Below, piece after piece: positions 63,645 to 64,000 of a stretch of DNA of 64,000 nucleotides. Source of the stretch: CBDFKQ01 sp965248855 (lineage in GTDB: Bacteria; Bacteroidota; Bacteroidia; Cytophagales; 172606-1); contig CBDFKQ010000005.1 of the NCBI GenBank assembly GCA_965248855.1, forward strand, positions 124,001 to 188,000, written 5' to 3'. Both the position numbers and the translations under genes were made by a program. Below the pieces are notes generated by a model that ran no database searches, was not told the origin of the DNA, and saw only the letters and a list, made by a program, of their open reading frames with translations. Each line of letters starts with the position of its first letter. Position 1 is the stretch's first letter.

Positions 63645-64000
63645 TTATTCAAATATTTTTAAAAACGCTAAAACAAAAGGTGCAGAAAGTAACAAACCAT
63701 CAAATCTATCTAAAAAACCACCATGACCCGGAATAACCGATCCCGAATCTTTAATTTCAATACTTCTTTTTAAAAGAGATTCAACTAAATCTCCATAAGT
63801 ACCTGCCACAACTACCAGTATGCAAACACAGTACCACTGCCAATTTTGTAAATCTTTAAAATAAAAAGATAACAGGCTTGCAATGATAAGTGATAATGAT
63901 AAACCTCCTAAAGTGCCTTCCCAGGTTTTTTTTGGAGAAACCCGTGCAAATAATTGCTTCTTACCAAAAAGTTTACCTGCAAAATATGCTCCTGTATCAC
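63645..64000 (-). CDS. cdsA: phosphatidate cytidylyltransferase, C-terminal part
   Basis: 118 complete codons are visible; the 5' part is beyond the window. The CDP-diglyceride synthase signature is complete: SPKKTWEGTLGG, then GDLVESLLKRSIEIKDSG followed by PGHGGFLDRFDGLL. The stop is at 63645-63647. It makes CDP-diacylglycerol from phosphatidate and CTP at the inner membrane. Confidence 0.95.
   Translation of the reverse strand, partial: DTGAYFAGKLFGKKQLFARVSPKKTWEGTLGGLSLSLIIASLLSFYFKDLQNWQWYCVCILVVVAGTYGDLVESLLKRSIEIKDSGSVIPGHGGFLDRFDGLLLSAPFVLAFLKIFE

Overview
The window comes from a low-GC member of the Bacteroidota. Four things point there: type IX secretion (a PorZ gene and C-terminal T9SS sorting domains), two one-polypeptide hybrid two-component regulators, a TAnnTTTG-type promoter, and the porZ-recO neighbourhood. 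The order (Chitinophagales or Sphingobacteriales-like) is a guess. I found no tRNA, rRNA or CRISPR array.

Layout. (1) 1-16160, minus strand: a glycan-degradation locus with a truncated GH5-like secreted hydrolase, two paralogous hybrid sensor/AraC regulators, and between them a 1546-aa modular T9SS-exported putative glycoside hydrolase. No SusC/SusD pair is visible. A small DUF1772-like membrane gene on the plus strand is frameshifted. (2) 16453-18201: a secreted TPR protein. (3) 18292-31561, minus strand: one tightly packed surface-polysaccharide operon, transcribed from GDP-L-fucose synthase through a Wzt-like ABC ATPase, four methyltransferases, a GMD-like SDR, five glycosyltransferases (including a GT11 fucosyltransferase-like and a GT8 enzyme), an acyltransferase and an epimerase. 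It probably makes and exports a fucosylated, methylated and acylated glycan, but the ABC permease is absent. (4) 31718-46904: mixed housekeeping and conserved genes (sucC, holB, ferredoxin, tdk, porZ, recO, an ECF sigma factor), with a secreted protein ending in a GreA-C-like domain, an overlapping FecR-like/CHASE2/DgkA operon, and an IS110-family insertion with a candidate bridge RNA. (5) 47056-48405: a Fic protein with a variant core motif. (6) 48425-58430, minus strand: a copper/heavy-metal island. It encodes a Cus-type RND efflux system whose pump is split into two ORFs, two adaptor lipoproteins, a TolC-like channel, a DUF3347 protein, a Cys-rich four-helix copper-storage-like protein, an AraC regulator with an N-terminal metal-binding-like motif, and a Cys/His-rich secreted protein. 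(7) 58631-61827: a CheB-CheR-PAS-histidine kinase gene broken by a frameshift. (8) 61917-62596: seven 105-bp tandem repeats, each carrying a hairpin. (9) The right edge: a carboxypeptidase-regulatory-like secreted protein and the C-terminal part of cdsA.

The most interesting candidates are the GreA-C domain on a secreted YwqK-like protein, the GMD-like SDR that lacks its catalytic residues inside a fucose operon, the IS110 bridge-RNA candidate, the split RND pump, the hairpin tandem array, and the near-identical upstream element shared by the two hybrid regulators. All functional statements come from reading motifs by eye; no database search was possible.
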